Positions 15,400 to 22,630 of a stretch of 35,604 nucleotides of DNA are shown here, piece by piece (within the stretch, counting starts at the first letter, position 1; the number at the start of each line of letters is the position of its first letter). The stretch is taken from positions 1 to 35,604 of the forward strand of contig CALKUH010000023.1 in NCBI GenBank assembly GCA_937996795.1, given 5' to 3'. Position numbers and translations under genes: made by a program. Below the pieces are notes generated by a model. It did not search any database. It was not told where the DNA came from and saw only the letters and a list, made by a program, of their open reading frames with translations. This DNA comes from an uncultured Verrucomicrobiota bacterium. GTDB lineage: Bacteria; Verrucomicrobiota; Kiritimatiellia; CAIVKH01.

Positions 15400-15500
15400 C
15401 AATGCTGCCGACGCTGCGATGAGGTACGATCTTCGCTGTTTGGGCTGAATTGTGATAAGACCACCTTTCAAGCAAGCCGACGTATCCGAAAGGAATGGCG
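15400..15500. other. Non-coding flank between array and SGNH gene
   Basis: These 101 bases hold the ribosome-binding site of the next gene (AAAGGA, 15488-15494). I see no strong promoter or AT-rich leader directed leftward into the array. This fits the idea that repeats carry their own promoters. Confidence 0.5.
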
Positions 15501-16094
15501 ATGATTCACCGTGAAGAAATTGAGTGGTGCGATATTTGGGTGACGGGCGCGGATGCGGCGGGGCGGCCGCGGTTGCTGCTGGCCGGCGATTCGATCACCC
15601 GCTCCTATTACGGATACGTCCGGGACCGGCTGTCAGACCGGTATGCGGTCGCGCGGTTTGCGACCTCGAAGTGCGTCGCCGATCCGGCGTTCTTCCGCGA
15701 ACTGGAGCTCGTGCTCGCGGAGCACACGTTTGCGCGGATTCATTTCAACAACGGCCTGCATGGCTGGGGCTATGACGAGAGCGCCTATGCGGCCGGGCTG
15801 GCGCGGGCCCTCGACCGCTTGCTCGCGCACGGCGGCGCGGGATCGCTGACCTGGGGTTCGACGACGCCGGTGTGGGAGGCGGGGCGGGACGTGCTCGCGC
15901 CCCGGACCGCACGCGTGCGCGAACGGAACCGCCTCGCGGCGGACTTGGCGCGCGAGCGCGGCTTGTCCGTCAACGATTTGTTCGCCGCGGTCGTGGACCG
16001 GCCGGAGCTCGTGTCGAAGGACGGCATCCATTTCCTCGAAGCGGGCGAAGCGGTGCTCGGTCGCTGCGTGGTCGACGCGCTCGAAGCCACATAG
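15501..16094 (+). CDS. SGNH/GDSL-family hydrolase, probably cytoplasmic
   Basis: A 197-residue protein with the SGNH esterase layout. The nucleophile block is LLLAGDSITRSYYG with Ser31. A middle block HFNNGLHGWGYD has the oxyanion Asn. The last block is SKDGIHFLEAG with Asp174 and His177 as the charge relay. It has no signal peptide. Related PVC proteins often deacylate sugars or glycans, but the substrate is unknown. ATG 15501 is chosen because AAGGA lies 6 bases upstream; ATG 15495 would sit on top of that site. It has no evident functional link to the CRISPR locus. Confidence 0.8.
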   Translation: MIHREEIEWCDIWVTGADAAGRPRLLLAGDSITRSYYGYVRDRLSDRYAVARFATSKCVADPAFFRELELVLAEHTFARIHFNNGLHGWGYDESAYAAGLARALDRLLAHGGAGSLTWGSTTPVWEAGRDVLAPRTARVRERNRLAADLARERGLSVNDLFAAVVDRPELVSKDGIHFLEAGEAVLGRCVVDALEAT

Positions 16095-16200
16095 CGACGG
16101 ACGTGCGGTTCACCCTGTCGCACAAGCCTGTAACCGCCCCCCGCGACCTCGCGTCGCGGGAGCGAAAGTCCCGTCGCTACGTGGCAGCATGATAAACTTC

Positions 16201-16230
16201 GGCTCCGGCGGGACAAGCCCGCCGGGGGCC
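16201..16230. terminator. GC-rich hairpin between convergent genes
   Basis: CCGGCGGG (16205-16212) pairs with CCCGCCGG (16218-16225), with further pairing outside, between the convergent SGNH and kinase genes. There is no T-run on either side, so its role as a terminator is tentative. A smaller CGCGAC/GTCGCG hairpin lies at about 16142-16157. Confidence 0.4.
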
Positions 16231-16261
16231 AAACAGGGTTTGGGATAGCCTCTAATAAGCC

Positions 16262-17932
16262 CTAATACCGGAAGCTGCTCTTGCCGACGAATTCGCGGAG
16301 GATCGACGTGGGCGGGATCAGGTCGGTGGGCACGGTCAGGAAGCTGGAGAGGAATTCCTGCATGCGGCGGGCTTCGACGTATTGCGGGCTGTCGGGCTTC
16401 ACTTCCGCAAGCAGGGGCTCCACCAGCGGCTTCAGGACGGCGAGTTCATAATCGAGCGCCGAGTTAAACGCGATGTCGGCCTCGCCCTGGAACGGGAAAA
16501 TCCACGCCTTCTCGCCGCGCCGCACGCTCGGCCACATGTTCATCGTTACCAGCGCGGAGTGGCCGCGGAACTGGTAGTCGCGCACGAGCCGGCGCACGAG
16601 CCGGTTGTCGGTGGTGGAAATCCGGTTGCTGCTGTCGAGGTTGAGCTGGGTGAGGGCGCTGATGTAGATGCGGAACTTGCGCTCCTTCGGCAACTGCTCG
16701 GTGAGGCGCGGATTCAGGCAGTGGATGCCTTCGAGGATGACCATCTGGTTGGGCGCGAGCTGGAGCGTCTCGCCCTTGAACTCCTGCCGGCCCAGTTGGA
16801 AGTTGAACGTTGGCAGCTCCACGCGCTCCCCGGCGTCCAGTCGGCGCAGGTGTTCGTTGAACAGCTTCAGGTCGATGGCCTCGATGTGTTCGTAATCGTT
16901 CTCGCCCTTGGAATCCTTGGGCGTGAGTTCGCGGTTCACGAAATAATTGTCCACCGACACGGTGACCGGCTGGAGCCCGTTCACGCGCAACTGGACGGCG
17001 AGCCGCTTGGCGAACGTGGTCTTGCCGGAGGACGACGGGCCGGCGATGAGCAGCCAGCGGATGCGGTCGCGGTGGTGCGCGACATGGTCCGCGATCTGCG
17101 CGATCTTCTTCTCGTGCAGCGCCTCGGAGATGCGGATGAAGTCCGCGATTTCCTTGTTCGCGATGATCTCGTTGAGGCGTCCGACGTTGCTGACGTTGAG
17201 AATGCGCCCCCACTTCTTGTGTTCCTGGAAGATGTGGAAGAGCTGCGGCTCCTGGCGCAGCGCCGGGATGCGCGGCGGCACGCTGCGGTCGGGGAACTGG
17301 ATGACGAACCCCGGCTGGTGCCGCACGAGGCCGACGTGCGTGATCGCGCCGGTGGACGCCGCGAGCGGCCCGTGGGAGAGGTCGCTGAACCCGCCGCAGG
17401 TGTAGGTGACGACCTTCGGCGGATTGCGGAAGCGCAACAGGTTCAGCTTGTCCGGCTGGCCCTGTTGTTCGAACACCTTCACCGCGTCGGCGTACGTCAC
17501 CTTGCGCCGCTCGATCGGCAGGTCCTGCGCGACGAGCTGTTTCAGGCGGTGATCGATCGCGGACAACTCCTCCGGCGAAATGCCCTCCGCGCCGTTGCGC
17601 TCGAAAAAGCAATAGAAGCCCGACCCGAGCGAGTGCTCGATGGAAAAGTGCGCGTCGGGAAACAGCTCCTTCACCACCTTCGCGAGCAGGAACGACGCCG
17701 TCGCGCGGTAGACGCGCCAGCCGAGCGGGTCGGCGAACGTGAGGAATTTGACATGGCTGTCCACCTCCAGCTTGAACACGAGCGTGACGAGCTGGTTGTT
17801 CACCACCGCCCCGAGGTAATGCCGCCCCTGCGCGTCGGTCTTTCCCGTAAGCAGCGTGGACACCGGCGTGTCGATGGGACACTCCGTGCGGGAACCGTTG
17901 TCGATCGTCACGACGATGTTATGGGTTTTCAT
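16262..17932 (-). CDS. Nucleoside (uridine-type) kinase with N-terminal TGS/ThrRS-like region
   Basis: A 556-residue protein. The N-terminal part (about 1-200) resembles the TGS plus second-additional-domain module of threonyl-tRNA synthetase: a ubiquitin-like start (VVTIDNGSRTECP), then SIEHSLGSGFYCFFER and the IDHRLKQLVAQDLPI helix. A phosphoribulokinase/uridine kinase P-loop domain begins near 290 with Walker A GPSSSGKTTF (about 295-304). It continues with VSVDNYFVNRELTPKD and Walker B-like MVILEGIHCLNP. The family is annotated as nucleoside kinase and likely phosphorylates uridine or a related nucleoside; this is not proved for the fused form. It lies downstream of yidC, with a palindrome upstream of its start. 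Confidence 0.85.
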   Translation of the reverse strand: MKTHNIVVTIDNGSRTECPIDTPVSTLLTGKTDAQGRHYLGAVVNNQLVTLVFKLEVDSHVKFLTFADPLGWRVYRATASFLLAKVVKELFPDAHFSIEHSLGSGFYCFFERNGAEGISPEELSAIDHRLKQLVAQDLPIERRKVTYADAVKVFEQQGQPDKLNLLRFRNPPKVVTYTCGGFSDLSHGPLAASTGAITHVGLVRHQPGFVIQFPDRSVPPRIPALRQEPQLFHIFQEHKKWGRILNVSNVGRLNEIIANKEIADFIRISEALHEKKIAQIADHVAHHRDRIRWLLIAGPSSSGKTTFAKRLAVQLRVNGLQPVTVSVDNYFVNRELTPKDSKGENDYEHIEAIDLKLFNEHLRRLDAGERVELPTFNFQLGRQEFKGETLQLAPNQMVILEGIHCLNPRLTEQLPKERKFRIYISALTQLNLDSSNRISTTDNRLVRRLVRDYQFRGHSALVTMNMWPSVRRGEKAWIFPFQGEADIAFNSALDYELAVLKPLVEPLLAEVKPDSPQYVEARRMQEFLSSFLTVPTDLIPPTSILREFVGKSSFRY

Positions 17933-17960
17933 GGAAGCGCCCGGATGGGTGTGCGGATGT

Positions 17961-17987
17961 GCAGCGTCTGTAAATTACAGACGTTGC
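17961..17987. promoter_or_regulatory. Palindrome upstream of the nucleoside kinase gene
   Basis: CGTCTGTAA (17965-17973), one central base, then TTACAGACG (17975-17983), with partial symmetry outside. It ends about 29 bases from the kinase start codon, where an operator or a promoter-proximal hairpin could act. No known regulator site matches exactly. Confidence 0.4.
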
Positions 17988-18031
17988 ACGCGCACCGGAA
18001 GTGTTTTTGCAGGCGTTGCTATTCCGTTCCA

Positions 18032-18075
18032 CGTTCACGTTTGCGTGCACGTGCACGTTAACGCGAACGTGAACG
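18032..18075. repeat. Inverted repeat of CGTTCACGTT words after yidC
   Basis: Left arm 18032-18046 (CGTTCACGTTTGCGT) and right arm 18061-18075 (ACGCGAACGTGAACG) are complementary at 14 of 15 positions, and the mismatch can be a G-U pair. The loop itself contains the palindrome GCACGTGC. It sits 2 bases after the yidC stop and may end or stabilise the rpmH-yidC transcript. Confidence 0.6.
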
Positions 18076-18077
18076 GT

Positions 18078-19916
18078 TTATTTCTTTCCCGCCGGTTTGG
18101 CGGGGGGAGTGAGAAGAACGGTGTTCTTTTTCATCATCAACTGCTGGACGATCATCAGGACGTTCTGGGTGGTCCAGTAGAGGGCGAGGCCGGAGGCGAA
18201 GTTGTAGAGGAAGACCAGCATCATGGCGGGCATCATGATGGCCATGATCTTCTGCTGGGCGGGGTCGCCGGCGCTGGGGGAGAGCTTCATCTGCAGGTAC
18301 ATCGTGCCCGCCATCAGCAGGGGCAGGATGTTCAGCGGCAGGCCGAAGGGCAGCAGGCCGGGCAGCAGGTTTTCCGGCTCGCTGAGGTCGCGGATCCACA
18401 GGAAGTCGGCGAAGCGCAGTTCGATGGCGCTGCGCAGGACGACGAAGAGCGCGATGAAGACGGGAATCTGGATCAGCATCGGCAGGCAGCCGCCGAGCGG
18501 GTTGACCTTGTGCTCCTTGTAGAGCGCCATGATCTCCTGCTGCTGCTTCTGCGGGTTGTCCTTGAACTTCTCGCGGATCTGCGTGACCAGCGGGGCGACG
18601 GCGGCCATGCGCTTCATGCTCTCCGTGCTCTTGTGTGTCACGGGCCAGAAGACGACGCGGACGATGAGGGTGAGCAGGATGATCGCGATGCCGTAGTTGT
18701 GCGGCGGGATGTGGTCGTGCAGGAAGTTGAGCACGCGCAGCAGCAATTTGCCGATGGGTGCCCACATGCCGAATTCCATCACGTCGACCTGGTGCAGGCG
18801 CATGGCGTGCAGCTCGCTGTATTTCATGGGCCCGACGTAGAGGGTCGAGGTGCGCTCAATGGACTGGCCCGGGTCGAGGCGCTGGCCGGCGAGCGAGACA
18901 CCGGCGCCGACTTCGACGACCTCGGTCATCTTCTTCGGCGCGAGCGAGGGGTTCGCGACCTCGGCCGCCGTGGGCGCGCGGCGCGCGTGGAGCACCAGGC
19001 GTTCACCGCTGGACTCCGGCGGCGTGAGGATCTGCACGAAGTACTTGTTCTTCGCGGAAACCCAATCGACGGGGTTTTCGCGCGGCGCCAGGTTGAGTGT
19101 GAGCGGCAGGCCGGTCAGCGCGTTGTTCTCCATCTCGGCTTCAAAGAGGTCCGCGATGTCGCCGCCCCAGTGCTTCACCTTTTCACCGCCGGGCGAGAGG
19201 GAGTCGACGCCGAGCGAGACGACGCCGGCGGCGTCCTTGTGGCCGAGTTCGCGGCTCATCGGGCCGGTGCGCAGCACGGCGGACGGGAGTTCCGCGGGGG
19301 TTTCGCCCGTGTTGGTGAAGCGGTCGGTGACGCGCAGCACGTAGCTGCCGTCGAGCGTGATCGTGCGCTCCAGGCGAAGGCCGGAGACGGCGGTGCGGGT
19401 GAAGCGCGCGGACGAGCCGTCGGCGGCGGGTTCGACGGTGAAGTCGAAGGCGTCGGTGAAGCCGGGCAGCGCCTCATAGGCCAGCGCGATGCGCGGGGAG
19501 AAATCCAGGACCATCGGGTCGCTCGACTTGTCGAGCGCGCGGCGGTAGTCGGTCAGCGTGACGTCGCGCAGGCCCGCGCCATGGGACGTGAGGACGAAGG
19601 CGCCGCGTTCGTTGGCGAGCGTGACCGTCTGTTCGGGCGCGCGTTGCGCGGGCGGCGCTTCCGTGTTGGCGGGGGTATCGGCGGATGGTTGGACGGCCGC
19701 GGCCGGGGCGAGGGTGGGGGCTTCCGCCGCGGGTGCAGCCGCGGGCTCTGTGGCGGCGGGCGCATCGGCGGCGGGCGCGGGTTTGTCGGCCGGGCGCGCG
19801 GGCGCGATGCGGTCGGGGAAGAACTGTTCCGCGATCATGCGGTCGATCACCGGCCACGCGAACAGCAGGGCCAGCAGGGCCACGAAGGGCCAGATATCTT
19901 TTTTACTCATTGCCAT
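18078..19916 (-). CDS. yidC: Membrane protein insertase YidC
   Basis: A 612-residue YidC/Oxa1 protein of Gram-negative type. The N-terminal transmembrane anchor is KKDIWPFVALLALLFAWPVI. An Ala/Pro-rich linker (about 38-85) leads to a large periplasmic beta domain (to about 370). The C-terminal insertase core follows, with five membrane segments (for example NYGIAIILLTLIVRVVFWP and MPAMMLVFLYNFASGLALYW) and the conserved basic loop KSTESMKRMAAV. It inserts and folds inner-membrane proteins, alone or with SecYEG. The start at 19916 has GAGGA about 9 bases upstream; a second ATG follows two codons later. It closes the conserved rpmH-rnpA-yidD-yidC cluster. Confidence 0.96.
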   Translation of the reverse strand: MAMSKKDIWPFVALLALLFAWPVIDRMIAEQFFPDRIAPARPADKPAPAADAPAATEPAAAPAAEAPTLAPAAAVQPSADTPANTEAPPAQRAPEQTVTLANERGAFVLTSHGAGLRDVTLTDYRRALDKSSDPMVLDFSPRIALAYEALPGFTDAFDFTVEPAADGSSARFTRTAVSGLRLERTITLDGSYVLRVTDRFTNTGETPAELPSAVLRTGPMSRELGHKDAAGVVSLGVDSLSPGGEKVKHWGGDIADLFEAEMENNALTGLPLTLNLAPRENPVDWVSAKNKYFVQILTPPESSGERLVLHARRAPTAAEVANPSLAPKKMTEVVEVGAGVSLAGQRLDPGQSIERTSTLYVGPMKYSELHAMRLHQVDVMEFGMWAPIGKLLLRVLNFLHDHIPPHNYGIAIILLTLIVRVVFWPVTHKSTESMKRMAAVAPLVTQIREKFKDNPQKQQQEIMALYKEHKVNPLGGCLPMLIQIPVFIALFVVLRSAIELRFADFLWIRDLSEPENLLPGLLPFGLPLNILPLLMAGTMYLQMKLSPSAGDPAQQKIMAIMMPAMMLVFLYNFASGLALYWTTQNVLMIVQQLMMKKNTVLLTPPAKPAGKK

Positions 19917-19920
19917 GGGG

Positions 19921-20178
19921 TCATCCTCGTTTCAGTTCCGGTGCGGGCACGAGGTCCACGCCTCCGGGGTGCAGCGGGTGGCATTTGCAGACGCGTTTGA
20001 GCGTCAGCCAACCGCCGCGTGCGACGCCGTGCTGCTCGATGGCCTCGAGGCCGTAGTGCGAGCAGCTCGGATAAAAGCGGCAATTCCCCCCCAGCCACGG
20101 CCCCAGCGTGAGCTGGTACCCGCGGATCAGCGACCGCGCGATCCGGCGCGGGAGTCTCTGTATGGGGTGGGACATCAT
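19921..20178 (-). CDS. yidD: Membrane protein insertion efficiency factor YidD
   Basis: An 85-residue protein (84 if the second of two adjacent ATGs is used). It has the family signature LGGNCRFYPSCSHYGLEAI and KRVCKCHPLHPGGVD, with conserved cysteines and an amphipathic N-terminal helix that lies on the inner membrane. It assists YidC-dependent insertion. The frame is open to 20292, but conservation begins at MSHPIQRLPRRIARSLIRGY, so the start is at 20178/20175. It lies between rnpA and yidC with gaps of 10 and 4 bases. Confidence 0.93.
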   Translation of the reverse strand: MMSHPIQRLPRRIARSLIRGYQLTLGPWLGGNCRFYPSCSHYGLEAIEQHGVARGGWLTLKRVCKCHPLHPGGVDLVPAPELKRG

Positions 20179-20188
20179 TTTTCGCAGC

Positions 20189-20548
20189 TCAATCCCCGAG
20201 AATGCCGGAACGGCGGGCGAGGTCGAGCAGTTCTTCATGAATTTCGGGTTGGGACGCGGTGAGCAGCGCGGCGCGCGCGACCAGGACCACATCCACTTCG
20301 CCCCGGAACCGGTGCCGGTTCAGGCGCCACGCTTCGCGAATCAGGCGCCGCGCCCGCGTGCGCTGGACCGCGCCGCCGACCTTGCGGCTGCTGACGACCC
20401 CGAGGCGCAACGCGCCTTCGGGCCGGCGCAGCGCATACAGGACCATGCGGCGGCCGACGGCCTTTTGTCCGGCGTCGAACGCCGCCCGGATGTCGGAGGA
20501 CCGGGTCAGGCGCTGGCGCCGCGCCAATCCCTGGTCCGGTCCGTTCAC
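20189..20548 (-). CDS. rnpA: Ribonuclease P protein component
   Basis: A 119-residue basic protein. RLTRSSDIRAAFDAGQKAVGR and the RNP-B motif RKVGGAVQRTRARRLIREAWR identify RnpA, which binds RNase P RNA and helps the enzyme recognise the 5' leader of pre-tRNAs. The start codon is GTG, 9 bases after the rpmH stop, the classic arrangement. It is followed directly by yidD. Confidence 0.95.
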   Translation of the reverse strand: MNGPDQGLARRQRLTRSSDIRAAFDAGQKAVGRRMVLYALRRPEGALRLGVVSSRKVGGAVQRTRARRLIREAWRLNRHRFRGEVDVVLVARAALLTASQPEIHEELLDLARRSGILGD

Positions 20549-20557
20549 GGCGGGGTC

Positions 20558-20695
20558 CTAGACGCGGACGAGCTCTTTGCGGCCCTTCTGGCGGCGGCGT
20601 TTGAGCACCTGCTGCCCGTCCTTGGTCTTCATCCGTTTGCGGAACCCGTGGGTCCGCTTGCGCTTGATCTTCGAAGGCTGATACGTCCGCTTCAT
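20558..20695 (-). CDS. rpmH: 50S ribosomal protein L34
   Basis: A 45-residue protein starting MKRTYQPSKIKRKRTHGF and ending KGRKELVRV, a near-canonical L34. AAGGGG sits about 7 bases before the ATG. It is the first gene of the rpmH-rnpA-yidD-yidC cluster. In many bacteria dnaA and oriC lie just upstream, but here the upstream neighbour is an ABC permease gene. Confidence 0.96.
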   Translation of the reverse strand: MKRTYQPSKIKRKRTHGFRKRMKTKDGQQVLKRRRQKGRKELVRV

Positions 20696-20720
20696 AAACT
20701 ACCCCTTATGCAAACGCGCG

Positions 20721-20749
20721 ACCGTAGCGGGAAGGCCCGTGGATGGCAA
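20721..20749 (-). promoter_or_regulatory. Possible rpmH promoter
   Basis: On the minus strand TTGCCA (20749-20744) is followed after 17 bases by TACGGT (20726-20721), about 26 bases before the rpmH ATG. The -10 is a poor match, so this is a weak call. Confidence 0.25.
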
Positions 20750-20802
20750 GGAGAAGTGCCGGGGAGAGGGGCGCGAGAGGAGGGGACGAGACAGGAGGGG
20801 GG

Positions 20803-22509
20803 TCAGGCGCGGAAGATGGCGCCGAGTTTTTTGCCGAGGATGAGGCTGGCTCCGACGATGGTGACGGCGAGGAAGGCCATGGCCCAGACGCCGAGGGCGG
20901 AGGCGATGTACTGGCCGGTGCCGATGAGGTGGAAGAGTTCGTAGATGGTTTTGGTGATTGGATAGTAGTCGCTGCGCTGGGCGAGCATCAGGCTGTCGGA
21001 CACCTCCAGCATGGAGAAGGCGAAGGCGAGCAGCGCGCCCGCGATCAGGTTCGCGGTGATCAACGGGACGGTGATGCGGCGCAGGGTGGTGAGGAAACCC
21101 GCGCCGAGATTGGCGGCGGCCTCTTCCAGCGTCACGGATGTCTGTTGCAGGCCGGCGACGGCGGAGCGGACCATGTAGGGCAGGCGGCGGATGCTGTAGG
21201 CGACGACGAGGAAGAGCGTCGGATTCGTCCGCACGTCGAGCAGGTTCTGCCAGAACACGCTGTCCTTGACCCAGTCGGTGTTGCTGAGGTTCGCGCTGAT
21301 CGCGAGATAGCCGAACGCCATCACGAGGCCCGGCACCGCGAGCGGCAGCATCGCGAGCGCATCGAGGATGCCGCGTCCGCGGATGTCCGAGCGGACGACA
21401 ACAAACGCGATGGCGATGCCGAGCACGGCGTTGAATGCGACGGCGAGCGAGGAGTAGAGCAGGCTGTTGCGAATGCTGCTGACGGTCATCTCGTGGCCGA
21501 GCGCCTCCGCGTAATTCTCAACGGTCAGCTGGAGCGGCGCGATCGACTGGTACCAGCTGCCGGGTTTTGCGAGCGAGGTGGCGATGACGCCGAGGTGCGG
21601 GGTGAGCGCGACGAGGATGACCAGCGCGAAGGGCAGCAGGACGAGCAGCCCGCGTACGCCGCGCACCGTGACGGTGTTGGACACCGTCGCGGCCTTGCTC
21701 TGCATCGCATAGGCGTGGCCGCCGAACGCGAATTTGCCGATGGCATACAGCGTCACGCTGCAGGCGAGCATCACGAACACCAGCGCGTAAGGGAAGGGAT
21801 TGCTGCCGATCTCCTTCAGGGCGTCGAAGACCTGCACCGACGCGCACTTCGTGTAATTCAGGATCAACGGTGTGCCGAGCTCGGTGAAGCTCCAGATGAA
21901 GACGATCGTGCCGCCCGCGAACAGGCCGGGCATCATCAGCGGCAGCGTGATCCGCCGGAACTTGGTGAACCCCTTGCAGCCGAGGTTGGCCGCGGCCTCC
22001 TCCATCGCCGGGTCGATGTTCGCGAGCGCGGCGTTGGCGTTGAGGTACATGATCGGATAGAGCGAGAGCGCCTGCAGCGAGATCACGCCCCAGTACTGCG
22101 CGTGGCCGAGCCAGTCCACCGGCCCGAGGCCGAGCAGCGCGTTCAGCCCGCCGTACGGGCCGAGGATCTGCTGGAACCCGATCGCGCCGACAAACGGCGG
22201 CAGGATCATCGGCACGAGGATCAGTCCGCTGACCCATTTTTTGCCGGGGAACTCGTATTTGTTCGTGAGCCATGCGAGCGGCACCGCGATCAGCGTGACC
22301 AGTGTCGTCGTGCCGATGGCCAGCAGCAGGCTGTTGAACAGGCCCTCGGAGTAGATGGGGTTCTGGAACACGCCGCCGAGGTAGCGGAGCGTGAATGTGC
22401 CGTTCACCCAGAACCCGCCCTGGATCACCGTGCCGAGCGGCGCGAGGAAGAGCAGCGCAAAAATCACCGACGTGACGGCGAAAATGACCCTGGAAATGAT
22501 GCGGTTCAT
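20803..22509 (-). CDS. Fused ABC transporter permease (FbpB/AfuB-like)
   Basis: A 568-residue inner-membrane protein with two binding-protein-dependent permease domains in tandem, about 1-265 and 285-568. Each ends with an EAA loop that contacts the ATPase: EEAAANLGCKGFTKFRRI and EEAAANLGAGFLTTLRRI. The fused form is typical of FbpB-type transporters for ferric iron and of the related AfuB for hexose phosphates. With the upstream ATPase and binding protein it makes a complete importer. It starts 121 bases after the binding-protein gene, a gap that holds a CACGAAT inverted repeat. Confidence 0.88.
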   Translation of the reverse strand: MNRIISRVIFAVTSVIFALLFLAPLGTVIQGGFWVNGTFTLRYLGGVFQNPIYSEGLFNSLLLAIGTTTLVTLIAVPLAWLTNKYEFPGKKWVSGLILVPMILPPFVGAIGFQQILGPYGGLNALLGLGPVDWLGHAQYWGVISLQALSLYPIMYLNANAALANIDPAMEEAAANLGCKGFTKFRRITLPLMMPGLFAGGTIVFIWSFTELGTPLILNYTKCASVQVFDALKEIGSNPFPYALVFVMLACSVTLYAIGKFAFGGHAYAMQSKAATVSNTVTVRGVRGLLVLLPFALVILVALTPHLGVIATSLAKPGSWYQSIAPLQLTVENYAEALGHEMTVSSIRNSLLYSSLAVAFNAVLGIAIAFVVVRSDIRGRGILDALAMLPLAVPGLVMAFGYLAISANLSNTDWVKDSVFWQNLLDVRTNPTLFLVVAYSIRRLPYMVRSAVAGLQQTSVTLEEAAANLGAGFLTTLRRITVPLITANLIAGALLAFAFSMLEVSDSLMLAQRSDYYPITKTIYELFHLIGTGQYIASALGVWAMAFLAVTIVGASLILGKKLGAIFRA

Positions 22510-22553
22510 GGGTGAAATCCTGAAGAAATCCGCATGTGCATGGCGGGCGTTCT

Positions 22554-22626
22554 AACCGCGAAAAAATACGAATTCACACGAATCCCGATGGTGTTGATTC
22601 GTGCGCATTCGCGTTGATTCGCGGTT
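22554..22626. repeat. Imperfect inverted repeat of CACGAAT words
   Basis: Arms 22554-22584 and 22596-22626 match as reverse complements at 25 of 31 positions, built on AACCGCGAA at the outer ends and CACGAATC at the inner ends. It fills the gap between the binding-protein and permease genes. Confidence 0.65.
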
Positions 22627-22630
22627 GCCT

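Noticed and set aside
13794..15471. Open frames across the array that encode a repeated LSDRFPPIT or NVSERPVPANHS peptide on both strands
   Set aside because: They are translations of the 36-bp CRISPR repeat with spacers. The frames shift where spacers are 29 or 31 nt, and there is no gene-like start.
12577..15500. A csn2, cas4 or other accessory CRISPR gene near the array
   Set aside because: No frame in the region other than cas1, cas2 and the SGNH gene has protein-like content. The SGNH hydrolase is not a known CRISPR accessory.
17961..17987. LexA/SOS box reading of the CTGT...ACAG palindrome
   Set aside because: The E. coli-type box needs eight bases between CTGT and ACAG; here there are five, and the dyad is centred on a base.
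20696..20802. Chromosomal origin beside rpmH
   Set aside because: There is no dnaA and no cluster of DnaA boxes in the 107-base gap, and the next gene is an ABC permease.
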